Shown here: positions 1 through 8,707 of the stretch, one piece after another
Layout: each line of letters starts with the position of its first letter
How positions within the stretch are numbered: the first letter of the stretch is position 1
Origin: Sphingomonas sp. IBVSS2
GTDB lineage: Bacteria; Pseudomonadota; Alphaproteobacteria; Sphingomonadales; Sphingomonadaceae
Length of the DNA stretch: 64,000 nt
NCBI RefSeq assembly: GCF_002127225.1
Contig: NZ_NFUR01000002.1
Location: forward strand, 310,001-374,000
Direction of reading: 5' to 3'
Position numbers and translations under genes: made by a program
Notes under the pieces: model-generated
Told to the model about the DNA's origin: nothing
Seen by the model: only the letters and a program-made list of their open reading frames with translations
The model's database searches: none

Positions 1-152
1 GCGCCGAGCCCGCGGTGGGGGCGCTGATGGGGCTGCTGCTGCTGGGCGAGGTGCTCACCGGCACCCAGTGGCTGGCGGTCTGCCTGATCGTCGTCTCCTC
101 GGTCGGCACCGCGATCAGCGCCCGTCCCGGAGCGGCGATCGAGCAGCCCTAG
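1..152 (+). CDS. EamA/RhtA-type exporter, C-terminal fragment
   Basis: This is the last 50 codons of a gene that begins before the window. The frame opens at base 3 and ends at a TAG at 150-152. The peptide starts AEPAVGALMGLLLLGE, continues LTGTQWLAV, and has a hydrophobic segment before a short polar tail. An EP-x(2)-A-x(2)-G-x(3)-L-x-E helix followed by a T-x(2)-QW-L-A helix is typical of the last repeat of EamA (DMT superfamily) transporters of the RhtA kind, which export amino acids or related metabolites across the inner membrane. Substrate cannot be told from this fragment. A strong hairpin follows the stop. Confidence 0.75.
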   Translation, partial: AEPAVGALMGLLLLGEVLTGTQWLAVCLIVVSSVGTAISARPGAAIEQP

Positions 153-161
153 ACGGGAAAA

Positions 162-189
162 CCCCTCCCGTGCCGGGGCACGGGAGGGG
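162..189. terminator. Probable bidirectional terminator hairpin
   Basis: A 12-bp GC-rich stem (162-173 with 178-189) closes a 4-base loop. Four A residues lie just left of it, so a transcript arriving from the minus-strand gene at 249 would end in a U-tract. On the plus side only a weak T-tract follows. It separates the converging EamA fragment and the membrane-protein gene. Confidence 0.6.
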
Positions 190-248
190 CAGGATTTGGA
201 AAGCCGGGCTGGGGACCTTGCTCTCCGCGTGAAAGGCCTATGTCAGGA

Positions 249-1358
249 TCAGGCCGTCACGATCTGGGTGGGCGGCAGCCGCTCCTCGAGCCCGCCGAGC
301 AGGCCGACGACGATGCGTCGCACCGGCTGCCAGAAGGCGGAGAGCAGCAGCAGCGCCGATCCGATCACCAGTGCGGTGAGCGCCGCCGCCAGCTCGACCG
401 CGCCGGTCGCCTGGAACAGGGCATACATCGCCCAGAGCACATAGATCAGGCTGGAGACGAGCAGCGCACGGCGGTCGACCGCCAGCGCCACGAAGGCGAA
501 GGCCACATAGAGCGCGATCACCACCGCGGCGACCGGGCCGGTCACCTCGCCGTCGAACACGCCGAGCATGTGGAATACCGGGTGCGCGATCAGCGGCGCC
601 GCGGCGAGGTGCAGCCAGAAGGCGACGTCCGAGCGGCGGGTGCGGCGCTGCAGGTCGCTCATGTCCCAGCGCATCGCGAAGAAGAACATCGCCACGCCCG
701 CAACCAGCAGCATCTCGTTCACCCAGTCCTTGGCCTGGGGCACGAAGGCTAGCACCAGCGAGACGCCGACCCCGACGAGCGCCAGCGCGCCGGCTGCCAC
801 GGTGATCGGCACCATGAAGCGCTTCCAGTGGATCCAGGTGGCGGTGGCGGTCAGCAGCCCCACCGCCGCGGCGACGCCGCCGGCCAGCTGCTGCTTCTGC
901 AGGTCGGTCGCCAGGTGCATCTGCTGCTCGATCCAGGGGATGTTGGCGGCGAAGATGCCCGAGAGACCCGCCGCGATGCCGCCGGTGAAGCCGAGCATCA
1001 GCAGGATCGAGGGGAGCGCCATGCGGCGGCGCGCGGTGAAATATTCGGCGAGCATCCAGCTGGTCGCTGCCACGGCGAAGCCCCCGCCGATCATGTTGCC
1101 GCCGACGACCCGCTCTTCCGGCCCCGCGCCGATCAGCAGCACCCCGAAATAGGCGCCGATGCGGGCCGCGGCGACGAGGATCAGCGCGGCGGCGATCGCC
1201 ACGAAGATGTCGTTGAAGCCGGTGAGCAGCTTGAAATGTTCTTCGTCCACCGCGGGCGCCGCTCGGCGCTCGGCGACATAGTTGCGCAGCGCATTGGCGG
1301 CGGCGGGGGAAAGCGCCCCCGCTTCCACGGCACTGGCCAGATCGCTCTCGCTATACAT
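249..1358 (-). CDS. Multi-pass membrane protein of unknown function
   Basis: I do not recognise a characterised family. The 369-residue product has a short polar N-terminus (about 45 residues, with an E-R-R-A-A-P stretch) followed by about ten hydrophobic segments, so it is an integral inner-membrane protein. The general look is that of DUF2157/DUF4401-like predicted membrane proteins, but I cannot confirm this. The ATG start at 1358 is well supported by an AGGAGG ribosome-binding site 8 bases upstream. It appears to be a single-gene unit: the gene upstream (the dehydrogenase at 1455) ends in its own hairpin, and the bidirectional hairpin at 162-189 follows its stop. Confidence 0.7.
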   Translation of the reverse strand: MYSESDLASAVEAGALSPAAANALRNYVAERRAAPAVDEEHFKLLTGFNDIFVAIAAALILVAAARIGAYFGVLLIGAGPEERVVGGNMIGGGFAVAATSWMLAEYFTARRRMALPSILLMLGFTGGIAAGLSGIFAANIPWIEQQMHLATDLQKQQLAGGVAAAVGLLTATATWIHWKRFMVPITVAAGALALVGVGVSLVLAFVPQAKDWVNEMLLVAGVAMFFFAMRWDMSDLQRRTRRSDVAFWLHLAAAPLIAHPVFHMLGVFDGEVTGPVAAVVIALYVAFAFVALAVDRRALLVSSLIYVLWAMYALFQATGAVELAAALTALVIGSALLLLSAFWQPVRRIVVGLLGGLEERLPPTQIVTA

Positions 1359-1429
1359 GGCAGTTTCCTCCTGTGGGGAGGTTTTACCATATGTGTATTA
1401 GTGATGCAATACGGTGAGGCGGTTGTGTC

Positions 1430-1450
1430 CCCCTCCCTGCAAGGGAGGGG
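1430..1450. terminator. Hairpin just after the dehydrogenase gene
   Basis: A 9-bp C-rich/G-rich stem with a 3-base loop begins 5 bases after the minus-strand dehydrogenase stop. No T-run follows. It also resembles the dispersed palindromic repeats seen elsewhere in the window, so it may be a repeat that serves as a transcript end. Confidence 0.45.
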
Positions 1451-1454
1451 AGTT

Positions 1455-2348
1455 TCAGCCCCTTTGCAGCTTCCCCAGGATCAGCATGGTCTGTTCCGCA
1501 CCCGAGCCCGGCACGATTTCGCCGGTCCGGTCGGTGATCTGTGCCCATTGCGCCTGCACTGCCTCTGGGGTCAGCGCTTCGAGCTTCGCGCCCTGGGTCA
1601 GCGTCACATAGGCGGCCTGGACCACGCCGCCGCCCGCGCCGACGATCTGGTTGGTCGGGGCGTCCTCGGAGACGAGGAACAGCGCGGCGGGGGCGACATT
1701 CTCGGGGGCGAAGGCCTTGAAAGCCTCTTCGGGGAACAGGTCCTCGGTCATCCGCGTGCCCGCCACCGGCGCGATCGTGTTGACCTTGATCCCGTATTTC
1801 GCGCCTTCGAGGTAGAGCGTCTTGGTCAGCCCGGCCAGGCCGAGCTTGGCCGCGCCGTAATTCGCCTGACCGAAATTGCCGAACAGGCCGGTGGACGAAG
1901 CGGTCATCAGGATGCGGCCGTAATTCTGGTCGCGCATCGTCTGCCACACTGCCTTGGCGCAATTGGCGGAGCCGATCAGATGGACGTCGACGACGAAGCG
2001 GAAATCGGCCGGCTCCATGTTGACGAAGCTCTTGTCGCGCAGCACGCCGGCATTGTTGATCAGGATGTCGATCCGGCCCCATTTGGCCTTCGCCGCCTCG
2101 ACCATCGCGACCATATGGTCGTAGTCGGTCACGCTGCCGCCATTCGATATCGCCTCGCCGCCCAGCGCTTCGATTTCCTCGACCACCTTGAGCGCCGCGT
2201 CCGAATGGCCGGTGCCGTCGCGGGCGCCGCCCAGGTCGTTGATCACCAGCTTCGCCCCGCGCCTCGCCAGTTCGAGCGCATAGGCGCGGCCCAGGCCGCC
2301 CCCCGCACCGGTGACGATGGCGACGCGGTCCTTGAAGTCGATGGTCAT
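1455..2348 (-). CDS. Short-chain dehydrogenase/reductase, HSD17B4-like
   Basis: This is an NAD(P)-dependent oxidoreductase of the classical SDR family (297 residues). Visible motifs are the nucleotide-binding TGAGGGLG near residue 13, NNAG near 95, the catalytic Ser in ASSTG and the YGAAK (Y-x3-K) pair. The opening [21 protein letters not shown] and the INDLGG-x-D-G stretch resemble the dehydrogenase part of peroxisomal multifunctional enzyme 2 and bacterial homologues that oxidise 3-hydroxyacyl-CoA, so fatty-acid or polyketide beta-oxidation is the best guess. Substrate is inferred only. The ATG at 2348 is preferred over upstream in-frame codons because a GGGAGA ribosome site precedes it and the Rossmann fold starts directly after. 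It seems to be monocistronic. Confidence 0.85.
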   Translation of the reverse strand: MTIDFKDRVAIVTGAGGGLGRAYALELARRGAKLVINDLGGARDGTGHSDAALKVVEEIEALGGEAISNGGSVTDYDHMVAMVEAAKAKWGRIDILINNAGVLRDKSFVNMEPADFRFVVDVHLIGSANCAKAVWQTMRDQNYGRILMTASSTGLFGNFGQANYGAAKLGLAGLTKTLYLEGAKYGIKVNTIAPVAGTRMTEDLFPEEAFKAFAPENVAPAALFLVSEDAPTNQIVGAGGGVVQAAYVTLTQGAKLEALTPEAVQAQWAQITDRTGEIVPGSGAEQTMLILGKLQRG

Positions 2349-2425
2349 TGGTCTCTCCCGATATCGGGGAGACCTTAGCCACAACGACCGCGCCGCAACA
2401 ACAGCCGTCATCCGGCGCCGCAATC

Positions 2426-2451
2426 GTCATCCCGGCTTTCGCCGGGATGAC
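2426..2451. repeat. Palindromic repeat (GTCATCCCGGC type)
   Basis: An 11-bp inverted repeat around a TTTC loop. The same core recurs at 37016-37041 and 37072-37094, and a cousin with CCCCGC in place of CCCGGC occurs at 3597, 3672 and 14406. It lies after the stop of the minus-strand gene at 2513 and may act as its terminator. Confidence 0.7.
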
Positions 2452-2512
2452 GGGAAGGGGCGGCAATAGCGACCGCCCCAGGTCCCTCCCAGGTCCCTCA
2501 TCGCGACTGGCC

Positions 2513-2890
2513 TCACCGCGACTGGCGGCAATGGTCCTTGATGGTCCTGGAGCAGCGCGGATAGCTTTTCGGATCGGAGGGCATCGGCGCGGCTGCCTCG
2601 GGTGCCGGGGGCGCCGGAGCCGCTGCCGGCGGAGTGGGCGCCATCGCCGCATCCGGGGCGGCGGGCGCTTCCGGCGCTGCGGGTGGCGGATTGGTGGCCG
2701 GGGGCGGCGGTGCCGCCGGATCGGCAGGCATGGCGGGATCGGCCGGCGGCGGTGGCGGCGCAGCGTCGGTCGGCGGCGCGGGCGGGGTAGGGGCAGGGGC
2801 CGGCGCGGTCTGCGGAGCCGTCTGGGGCATGTCCTGCGCGATGGCGGTGCCGCCCATCGCCAGGGCCGATGCCAGGAGCATGAACTTCAT
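2513..2890 (-). CDS. Small secreted Pro/Ala-rich protein
   Basis: This 125-residue product of unknown function has a clear Sec signal peptide (MKFMLLASALAMGGTAIAQ, cleavage probably after AQ), then about 85 residues made almost only of Pro, Ala and Asp, and a short C-terminal tail with two cysteines (YPRCSRTIKDHCRQSR). The low-complexity middle could span the periplasm or peptidoglycan. The tail matches the tail of the next gene upstream (2999-3289), which suggests the two are related. Start at 2890 is chosen because the signal peptide begins there and a GAGAGGAAG ribosome site precedes it. Confidence 0.7.
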   Translation of the reverse strand: MKFMLLASALAMGGTAIAQDMPQTAPQTAPAPAPTPPAPPTDAAPPPPPADPAMPADPAAPPPPATNPPPAAPEAPAAPDAAMAPTPPAAAPAPPAPEAAAPMPSDPKSYPRCSRTIKDHCRQSR

Positions 2891-2998
2891 CGAAACTTCC
2901 TCTCTATCGCCCCACCCGCCTGCCTCCGGAAAACGCATGTGCCGGGCGCGACGTTGCGCGCCCGGCACATTCGGTCCCGCAAAAAGGGGCGATCGGCG

Positions 2999-3289
2999 CT
3001 ATTGGCGCTGACGGCACCCGTCGAACTGGCCGCGCTTGCACATGGGATATACCGCCTTGGGTGCCGGCGGCGGGAAAGCCTGGGTGGGCGTCTGCGTGCT
3101 GGGCACGAAGACCACCTGGGTTCCCGGCGGCGGCGTGGAGCCGCTGCTGAACAGCGGCGCGGCCGGCGCGTAACCGCCCAGCTTGCTGGCATCGTTGTTG
3201 GTGGGGGAATCGGCCTTTTGCGCCGAAGTCTGCGCATGCGCGGCGCCAGCGACCAGGGTCAGCGCGGCGGCCAGGGCAAGTAGTTTCAT
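2999..3289 (-). CDS. Small secreted protein with C-terminal cysteine motif
   Basis: A 96-residue protein with a Sec signal peptide (cleavage after AHA near residue 19), a Pro/Ser/Thr-rich middle and a tail reading YPMCKRGQFDGCRQRQ. The tail shares Y-P-x-C-x-R and C-R-Q with the neighbour at 2513-2890. The two genes point the same way with 108 bases between them. No known family is recognised. The two Cys residues could form a disulfide after export. Start at 3289 begins the signal peptide and is preceded by AGGAGAC. Confidence 0.7.
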   Translation of the reverse strand: MKLLALAAALTLVAGAAHAQTSAQKADSPTNNDASKLGGYAPAAPLFSSGSTPPPGTQVVFVPSTQTPTQAFPPPAPKAVYPMCKRGQFDGCRQRQ

Positions 3290-3765
3290 GGGATGCGTCT
3301 CCTGAAACCGGGCGAGATCGTTACGCCCGTGCCTGCAACGCGAGGAGACGCGGTTGGTTTCGTTAAATTGTGGTCATGTGGGGAGGCGGGCCGTGGCGGT
3401 GCGCCTGTCCGTGGGCGGCGACCCCGGATGCGGGAGGCCGAAGAGAGGAAGGCGGCAGGAGGGCGCCAACCACCGACCGTCACCGCGGTCTTGTGCCGGG
3501 ATCCACGGCGAGGCGGGCATCGGACGGGAGGCTCGCGGGCAGAAACTGCGGGCGGTCCACCCCGGCACAAGGCTGGGGCGACGGCGGGCCTGGTCCGTCA
3601 TCCCCGCGAAAGCGGGGACCCATCTCCTGGACCGTCTCCAATCACTGCGGGCGTATTCGCGGCCAGTGCACGAGATGGGTCCCCGCTTTCGCGGGGATGA
3701 CGAAGGAAGCTGGAGTTGCGAAGGGAATCAAAGGCCTGATCGGGTTCTACCCCCAGGCCGTACCC
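3290..3765. other. Intergenic region between phoB and secreted-protein gene
   Basis: These 476 bases hold no convincing gene. Several frames are open but show no ribosome site or protein-like composition. The region contains the promoter side of the 96-residue secreted protein and the end of the phosphate operon. Its main structure is the inverted pair of 30-base repeats at 3597-3626 and 3672-3701, listed separately. Confidence 0.6.
3597..3701. repeat. Inverted pair of 30-base palindromic repeats
   Basis: The element at 3597-3626 (GTCATCCCCGCGAAAGCGGGG then ACCCATCTC) is repeated exactly in reverse complement at 3672-3701, with 45 bases between. Each copy is itself a hairpin (CCCCGC-GAAA-GCGGGG type). 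This paired layout is that of REP/BIME elements. Located downstream of phoB, it could end or protect the pst-pho message. Confidence 0.85.
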
Positions 3766-4458
3766 CTAGTTCCCCGCGTCGAGCGCATATCCCGCGGAGC
3801 GCACGGTGCGGATGATGTCCGGCCGGTTGCCCTTGTTGATCGCCTTCCTCAGCCGGCGGATGTGCACGTCCACCGTGCGGCTCTCGATGTCGCTGTCATG
3901 CCCCCACACCGCATCGAGCAGCCGCTCGCGCGAGAACACCCAGCCCGGATGCTCGAGGAAATGCTTGAGCAGCCGGAACTCGGTCGGCCCCAGCTGCACC
4001 ACTTCGCCCGCGCGGCGCACCTTGTGGCCCACCGTGTCCATCTCGATGTCCGAATAGGTCAGCGCCTCGCCGGCCAGTGCCGGGCGCACGCGGCGCAGCA
4101 CGGCGCCCACCCGGGCGACCAGCTCGCGCGGGGAGAAGGGCTTGGTGACGTAGTCGTCCGCCCCGGTTTCCAGCCCGCGCACGCGATCTTCCTCCTCGCC
4201 GCGCGCGGTGAGCATGATGATCGGCACATTGGCCGTCTCGGGCATGCGGCGCAGGCGCCGGCACACTTCGATCCCGCTCAGTCCCTCGACCATCCAGTCG
4301 AGCAGCACGATGTCCGGTGTCGCCTCCTTGGCGAGCAGCAGCGCCTCTTCCCCATCGGGCGTGTGCTTCACCTCATAGTCTTCGCGCTTGAAGTGATAGG
4401 CGACCAGTTCCGCGATCGCGGCGTCGTCCTCGACGAGAAGCATCTTCACTCGGGCCAT
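3766..4458 (-). CDS. phoB: Phosphate regulon response regulator PhoB
   Basis: This 230-residue OmpR-family regulator is phosphorylated by PhoR and activates Pho-box promoters when phosphate is scarce. The receiver domain shows the acidic pair E10-D11-D12, the phospho-acceptor D54 in LLDWMVEG, T84 and K106 in VTKPFSP. The C-terminal winged helix includes FRLLKHFLEHPGWVFSRE, RTVDVHIRRLRKAI and IRTVRSAGYAL, as in PhoB. The start at 4458 has GGGGAA upstream and gives the usual family length. It is the last gene of the minus-strand operon, 19 bases after phoU. A Pho box lies upstream of pstS, so the operon probably controls itself. Confidence 0.95.
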   Translation of the reverse strand: MARVKMLLVEDDAAIAELVAYHFKREDYEVKHTPDGEEALLLAKEATPDIVLLDWMVEGLSGIEVCRRLRRMPETANVPIIMLTARGEEEDRVRGLETGADDYVTKPFSPRELVARVGAVLRRVRPALAGEALTYSDIEMDTVGHKVRRAGEVVQLGPTEFRLLKHFLEHPGWVFSRERLLDAVWGHDSDIESRTVDVHIRRLRKAINKGNRPDIIRTVRSAGYALDAGN

Positions 4459-4477
4459 ATATTCCCCGTTTCCCCGC

Positions 4478-5182
4478 TCAGTTCGCTTGGGCCTCGCCGG
4501 TCTCGCGCTCGGCCATGTAATCGCCTGTCGCCGCGAAATAGACCATTTCGGCCACGTTGGTGGCGTGATCGCCAATCCTCTCCAGGTTCTTCGCCACGAA
4601 CAGCAGGTGCGCCACCTGGCTGATCGTCCTCGAATTCTCGACCATGTAGGTCACCAGCGTGCGGAAGATCGAATCGTAGAAATCGTCGAGCGCATTGTCG
4701 CGCGCGCAGATTCGCACCGCCGCCTGGGCATCGCGCGCCGAATAGGCGTCGAGCACGTCGTGCACCATGTCCGCCGCCAGCTGCCCCATCGCGGGCAGGA
4801 TCGAGACGACGTCGATCCGTTCCTCGCCCGCCTCGCCATGGATCATCGGCACGCGCTTGGCGATGTTCTTGGCATAATCGCCGATCCGCTCGATCACCGC
4901 GGCGATCTTCAGCGCGGCGATGATCTCGCGCAGATCGTCCGCCATCGGCGCGCGCAGCGCGATCACGCGGACGACGAGCTTCTCCAGCTCGGCCTCGATC
5001 GCATCGATCTGCTTGTCCTTCTGGCGCACTTCGTTGGCGAGCGCGGTGTCGCCCCGCTGGAGCGCCAGCATCGCGTCCTCGATCGCCTGTTCGGCCAGGC
5101 CGCCCATCTGCGAGATGAGCGCGCGCAGCTGCCCGATATCCTGATCGAACGCCTTGACGGTATGTTCGTGGCTGCTCGCCAT
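4478..5182 (-). CDS. phoU: Phosphate signalling protein PhoU
   Basis: A 234-residue all-helical protein with two PhoU repeats. Each carries the family E/D-x(3)-D metal-cluster pattern (for example ERIGDYAKNIAKR and ERIGDHATNVAEMVYF). PhoU links the Pst transporter to PhoR and keeps the regulon off when phosphate is plentiful. It lies 10 bases after pstB and 19 before phoB. The start at 5182 has AGGAG 8 bases upstream and gives the normal length. Confidence 0.95.
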   Translation of the reverse strand: MASSHEHTVKAFDQDIGQLRALISQMGGLAEQAIEDAMLALQRGDTALANEVRQKDKQIDAIEAELEKLVVRVIALRAPMADDLREIIAALKIAAVIERIGDYAKNIAKRVPMIHGEAGEERIDVVSILPAMGQLAADMVHDVLDAYSARDAQAAVRICARDNALDDFYDSIFRTLVTYMVENSRTISQVAHLLFVAKNLERIGDHATNVAEMVYFAATGDYMAERETGEAQAN

Positions 5183-5192
5183 GGGCCTACTC

Positions 5193-5987
5193 CTAGCCGT
5201 AACGGCCGGTAATGTAATCCTTCGTCCGCTCCTGCTTCGGCGCGGTGAAGATATTGTCGGTGTCGCCATATTCGACCAGCTGGCCGAGATGGAAGAAGGC
5301 GGTCTTCTGGCTGACCCGGGCCGCCTGCTGCATGTTGTGGGTCACGATCACGATCGCATAGCGCCCGCGCAGCTCGTGGATCAGCTCCTCGATCTTGGCG
5401 GTGGCGATCGGATCGAGCGCCGAGCAGGGCTCGTCCATCAGGATCACCTCGGGGTCCACCGCGATGGCGCGGGCGATGCACAGGCGCTGCTGCTGGCCGC
5501 CCGAAAGCGCGGTGCCGCTGTCGCTCAGCCGGTCCTTCACTTCGTCCCACAGGCCGGCGCGGCGCAGCGATCCTTCGACGATCCCGTCCAGCGCGACCTT
5601 GGAGGCGGCCAGGCCGTGGATGCGCGGGCCATAGGCCACGTTCTCGTAGATCGACTTGGGGAAGGGATTGGGCTTCTGGAACACCATGCCCACCCGCGCG
5701 CGCAGCTGCACCACGTCCATCGCCGAGGAATAGATGTCCTCGCCGTCCAGCGTGATGTCGCCGGTCACCCTGGCGGAGGCGATGGTGTCGTTCATCCGGT
5801 TGAGCGTGCGCAGGAAGGTCGACTTGCCGCAGCCCGACGGGCCGATGAACGCCGTCACATGGTCCATGTCGACATCGATCGAGACGTCGCGGATCGCCTG
5901 CTTGTCGCCGTAGAAGACGTTCACGCCCCGCGCCGACATCTTGTGCCCGGTCGCCGTTGCAGTGGGAAAGAGAGTGGCGTCGGTCAT
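5193..5987 (-). CDS. pstB: Phosphate ABC transporter ATPase PstB
   Basis: This 264-residue protein is the ATP-hydrolysing subunit of the high-affinity phosphate importer, on the cytoplasmic face. Walker [10 protein letters not shown] lies at about 49-57, the signature LSGGQQQRL and Walker B VILMDEP follow, and the PstB-typical [21 protein letters not shown] region is present. The ATG at 5987 overlaps the pstA stop in TAATG, which implies translational coupling. Confidence 0.95.
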   Translation of the reverse strand: MTDATLFPTATATGHKMSARGVNVFYGDKQAIRDVSIDVDMDHVTAFIGPSGCGKSTFLRTLNRMNDTIASARVTGDITLDGEDIYSSAMDVVQLRARVGMVFQKPNPFPKSIYENVAYGPRIHGLAASKVALDGIVEGSLRRAGLWDEVKDRLSDSGTALSGGQQQRLCIARAIAVDPEVILMDEPCSALDPIATAKIEELIHELRGRYAIVIVTHNMQQAARVSQKTAFFHLGQLVEYGDTDNIFTAPKQERTKDYITGRYG

Positions 5988-7285
5988 TACCAGCGGGTCT
6001 CGAACTTGTTGCGAAGATAGATGGCGAGCCCGTTCATGGCGAGCAGGAACACCAGCAGCACGATGATCGCCGCGCTGGTCTTCTCCACGAAGCCGCGGCT
6101 CACTTCGTCCGACCACAGGAAGATCTGCACGGGCAGCACGGTGGCCGGATCGGTGAAGCCCTGGGGCGCGGTCACGATGAAGGCGCGCATGCCGATCAGC
6201 AGCAGCGGCGCGGTCTCGCCCAGCGCGCGGGCCATGCCGATGATCGTGCCGGTCAGGATGCCCGGCATCGCGAGGGGGAGGACATGGTGGAACACCACCT
6301 GGATCCGGCTCGCGCCGATGCCGAGCGCGGCGTCGCGGATCGAGGGCGGCACGCCCTTGATCGCGTTGCGGCTGGCGATGACGATGACGGGCATGATCAT
6401 GAGCGCGAGGGTGAGCCCGCCGACCACCGCCGCCGAGCGCGGCAGCAACGGGCCGAAGCTGTGCCCGCCAATCTCCCAGGTGCCGAGGAACACCGCCAGC
6501 CCGAGCAGGCCGAAGATGATCGAGGGCACTGCCGCCAGATTGTTGATCGAGACTTCGATCAGGTCGGTCCAGCGGTTCTTCGGCGCATATTCCTCGAGAT
6601 AGATCGCCGCGAGCACGCCCACCGGGAAGGCGATCAGGAAGGTCACCAGCATCGTCAGGAGCGAGCCCTTGAGCGCACCCCAGATGCCCACCGCCACGGG
6701 ATCGTTCGAATTGCTCGCGGTGAAGAAACCCCAGTTGAAGCCGGTGCGCAGCTTGCCGGCGCTCCGGAGCCTGCTCGCATCCGCCTGTGCGGCCGCCGTG
6801 CCTTCGCCGCGCGCGCCCATCTCGAGCGCGGTCGATGCGGGTACCCAGATGGTCTTCCTGCCGCCCAGGATCGAGGGATCCGCCTTGATCGCGTCGCGCA
6901 CCGTGATCCAGGCGCTGTTCGCGGCCAGCGAATGATCGCCGCCGCTCTCCGCCGCGATCTCCACCTTGTCCTGCAGCCCGGCGCCCGACAGCGCCAGGTC
7001 GGCGCCCGGCGTCGAGAGATGCGCGCGGTCGACCGCGAGCCCCATCTTCGGGAAGTCGAGGTCGAGCGCCACTTCGCTGCGGGTGAAGCCGCGCGCGCCG
7101 TTCGCCACCATGGTGAGGATCAGGAAGGCCAGGAACGCGGCGGACAGGATCACCGCCAGCATCCCGAACAGGCGGAAGCGCCGCTCGGCGGCGTAGCGGC
7201 GGCGGATGCGCTTCTGCATCGCCGCGCCCTTCCAGTCGGTCGGCGTCCGCTCGGGCACGGGGGCGGGGGCGGCGCGCTTACTCAT
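5987..7285 (-). CDS. pstA: Phosphate ABC transporter permease PstA
   Basis: A 432-residue inner-membrane permease. It is longer than the E. coli protein (about 296) because of an N-terminal cytoplasmic segment, a first membrane helix near residues 38-62 and a periplasmic insertion of over 100 residues, a form common in alphaproteobacteria. The permease core has the BPD-transporter loop ([26 protein letters not shown], then [11 protein letters not shown]). It overlaps pstC by 8 bases at its start and pstB by 1 base at its end. Confidence 0.93.
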   Translation of the reverse strand: MSKRAAPAPVPERTPTDWKGAAMQKRIRRRYAAERRFRLFGMLAVILSAAFLAFLILTMVANGARGFTRSEVALDLDFPKMGLAVDRAHLSTPGADLALSGAGLQDKVEIAAESGGDHSLAANSAWITVRDAIKADPSILGGRKTIWVPASTALEMGARGEGTAAAQADASRLRSAGKLRTGFNWGFFTASNSNDPVAVGIWGALKGSLLTMLVTFLIAFPVGVLAAIYLEEYAPKNRWTDLIEVSINNLAAVPSIIFGLLGLAVFLGTWEIGGHSFGPLLPRSAAVVGGLTLALMIMPVIVIASRNAIKGVPPSIRDAALGIGASRIQVVFHHVLPLAMPGILTGTIIGMARALGETAPLLLIGMRAFIVTAPQGFTDPATVLPVQIFLWSDEVSRGFVEKTSAAIIVLLVFLLAMNGLAIYLRNKFETRW

Positions 7286-8654
7286 AGGCTTCGCGATACT
7301 TCTTCACGACGCGCAGCGCGACGATGTTGAGCAGCAGGGTGATCACGAACAGAGTCAGGCCCAGTGCGAAGGCGGCCAGCGTCTTCGGGCTGTCGAACTC
7401 GCTCTCGCCGGTCAGCAGGTCGACGATCTGCTTGGTGACGGTGGTGACGCTCTCGAACGGATTGAGCGTGATGTTGGCCGCCCCGCTGGCGGCCATCACC
7501 ACGATCATCGTCTCGCCGATCGCGCGGGAAACGGCGAGCAGCACGCCCGCCACCACGCCCGGCAGTGCCGCGGGGAGCAGCACGCGCGAGATCGTCTCGG
7601 AATTGGTCGCGCCCATCGCCAGGCTGCCGTCGCGCATCGCGGTGGGCACCGCGGCGATCGAATCGTCCGCCAGCGAGGAGACGAACGGGATGATCATCAC
7701 GCCCATCACCAGGCCGGCGGCCAGCGCGCTCTCGGCCGAGGCGAAGGGCATGCCCAGATGCACCGCGAGGTCGCGCACCGCCGGCGCCACGGTCAGCGCG
7801 GCGAAATAGCCATAGACCACCGTCGGCACGCCGGCGAGGATCTCGAGCATCGGCTTCATCCAGCGGCGCACGCGCGGCGCGGCATATTGGGTGAGATAGA
7901 TCGCGCTCATCAGGCCGAAGGGGATGGCCACCAGCATCGCGATCACCGCGCCGATGAAGAAGGTGCCCCAGAACAGCGGCACCGCGCCCAGCGACTTGCC
8001 CGGGTTGTTCGGGTCGATCAGCTGCGGGCTCCAGTGCGTGCCGAACAGGAAATCCTGCGGCGGCACCATCGCGAAGAAGCGGATCGATTCCCAGAACAGC
8101 GACAGGAAGATCCCGATCGTCGTCAGGATCGCGATCAGCGAGGCGACGAGCAGGATCAGCATCAGCCCGCGCTCCACGCGGGTGCGGGCGCGGAAGGCGG
8201 GGCTGATCCGGCTGAACGCGAAGGCGCCGCCGGCAAAGGCCAGCAGGATGGCGATCGCCGTGCCGGTCCAGCCGTAGAAACCGATCGCCTCGCGCATCGG
8301 CGCCACCAGCGCGTCCGCGGTGGGATCGAAGGTCGAATCGGCCCGGCCCAGCGCCACGTCGCGCGCCTCGCCCAGGATCGTGTCGCGCTCGAACGCGAAG
8401 TCGGAGAGTTGGCTGGCCGCAGGCGCCTTGAGCACCTGGTCCCTGATCAGCGCGGGGCTGAGCGCGGTCCAGGCCGCGACGAACAGCAGCGCGGGCAGCA
8501 CCGTCCACATCGCCACGTACCAGCCATGCTGCGACGGTAGCGAATGCAGCCGCTTCTGTCCGCCGCGATCGAACCGCACGGCGCGCGCGCGCGCGGTCAA
8601 CCAGCCGATCAGGCCAAGGCCGACCACCACGAACAGGAGCGCGAAGACATTCAC
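7278..8654 (-). CDS. pstC: Phosphate ABC transporter permease PstC
   Basis: A 458-residue inner-membrane permease with the BPD-transporter loop (PTAMRDGSLAMGATNSETISRVLLPAALPG). It has an extra N-terminal membrane helix (LLFVVVGLGLIGWLTARARA) seen in alphaproteobacterial PstC. The start is the weak point: the farthest upstream codon that includes this helix is a GTG at 8654, which lacks a clear ribosome site. The gap to pstS is 53 bases. It ends inside the pstA start (ATGAGTAA, 8-base overlap). Confidence 0.9.
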   Translation of the reverse strand: MNVFALLFVVVGLGLIGWLTARARAVRFDRGGQKRLHSLPSQHGWYVAMWTVLPALLFVAAWTALSPALIRDQVLKAPAASQLSDFAFERDTILGEARDVALGRADSTFDPTADALVAPMREAIGFYGWTGTAIAILLAFAGGAFAFSRISPAFRARTRVERGLMLILLVASLIAILTTIGIFLSLFWESIRFFAMVPPQDFLFGTHWSPQLIDPNNPGKSLGAVPLFWGTFFIGAVIAMLVAIPFGLMSAIYLTQYAAPRVRRWMKPMLEILAGVPTVVYGYFAALTVAPAVRDLAVHLGMPFASAESALAAGLVMGVMIIPFVSSLADDSIAAVPTAMRDGSLAMGATNSETISRVLLPAALPGVVAGVLLAVSRAIGETMIVVMAASGAANITLNPFESVTTVTKQIVDLLTGESEFDSPKTLAAFALGLTLFVITLLLNIVALRVVKKYREAYE

Positions 8655-8707
8655 CAGGAGGTCAGCTCGGTACGGGATTCAGGAAGGGAAGCGATGATGT
8701 CCTCGTT

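Noticed and set aside
3597..3701. Repeat pair considered as a CRISPR or transposon end
   Set aside because: Only two copies, in inverted orientation, with no array, no cas gene and no transposase. Better explained as a REP/BIME pair.
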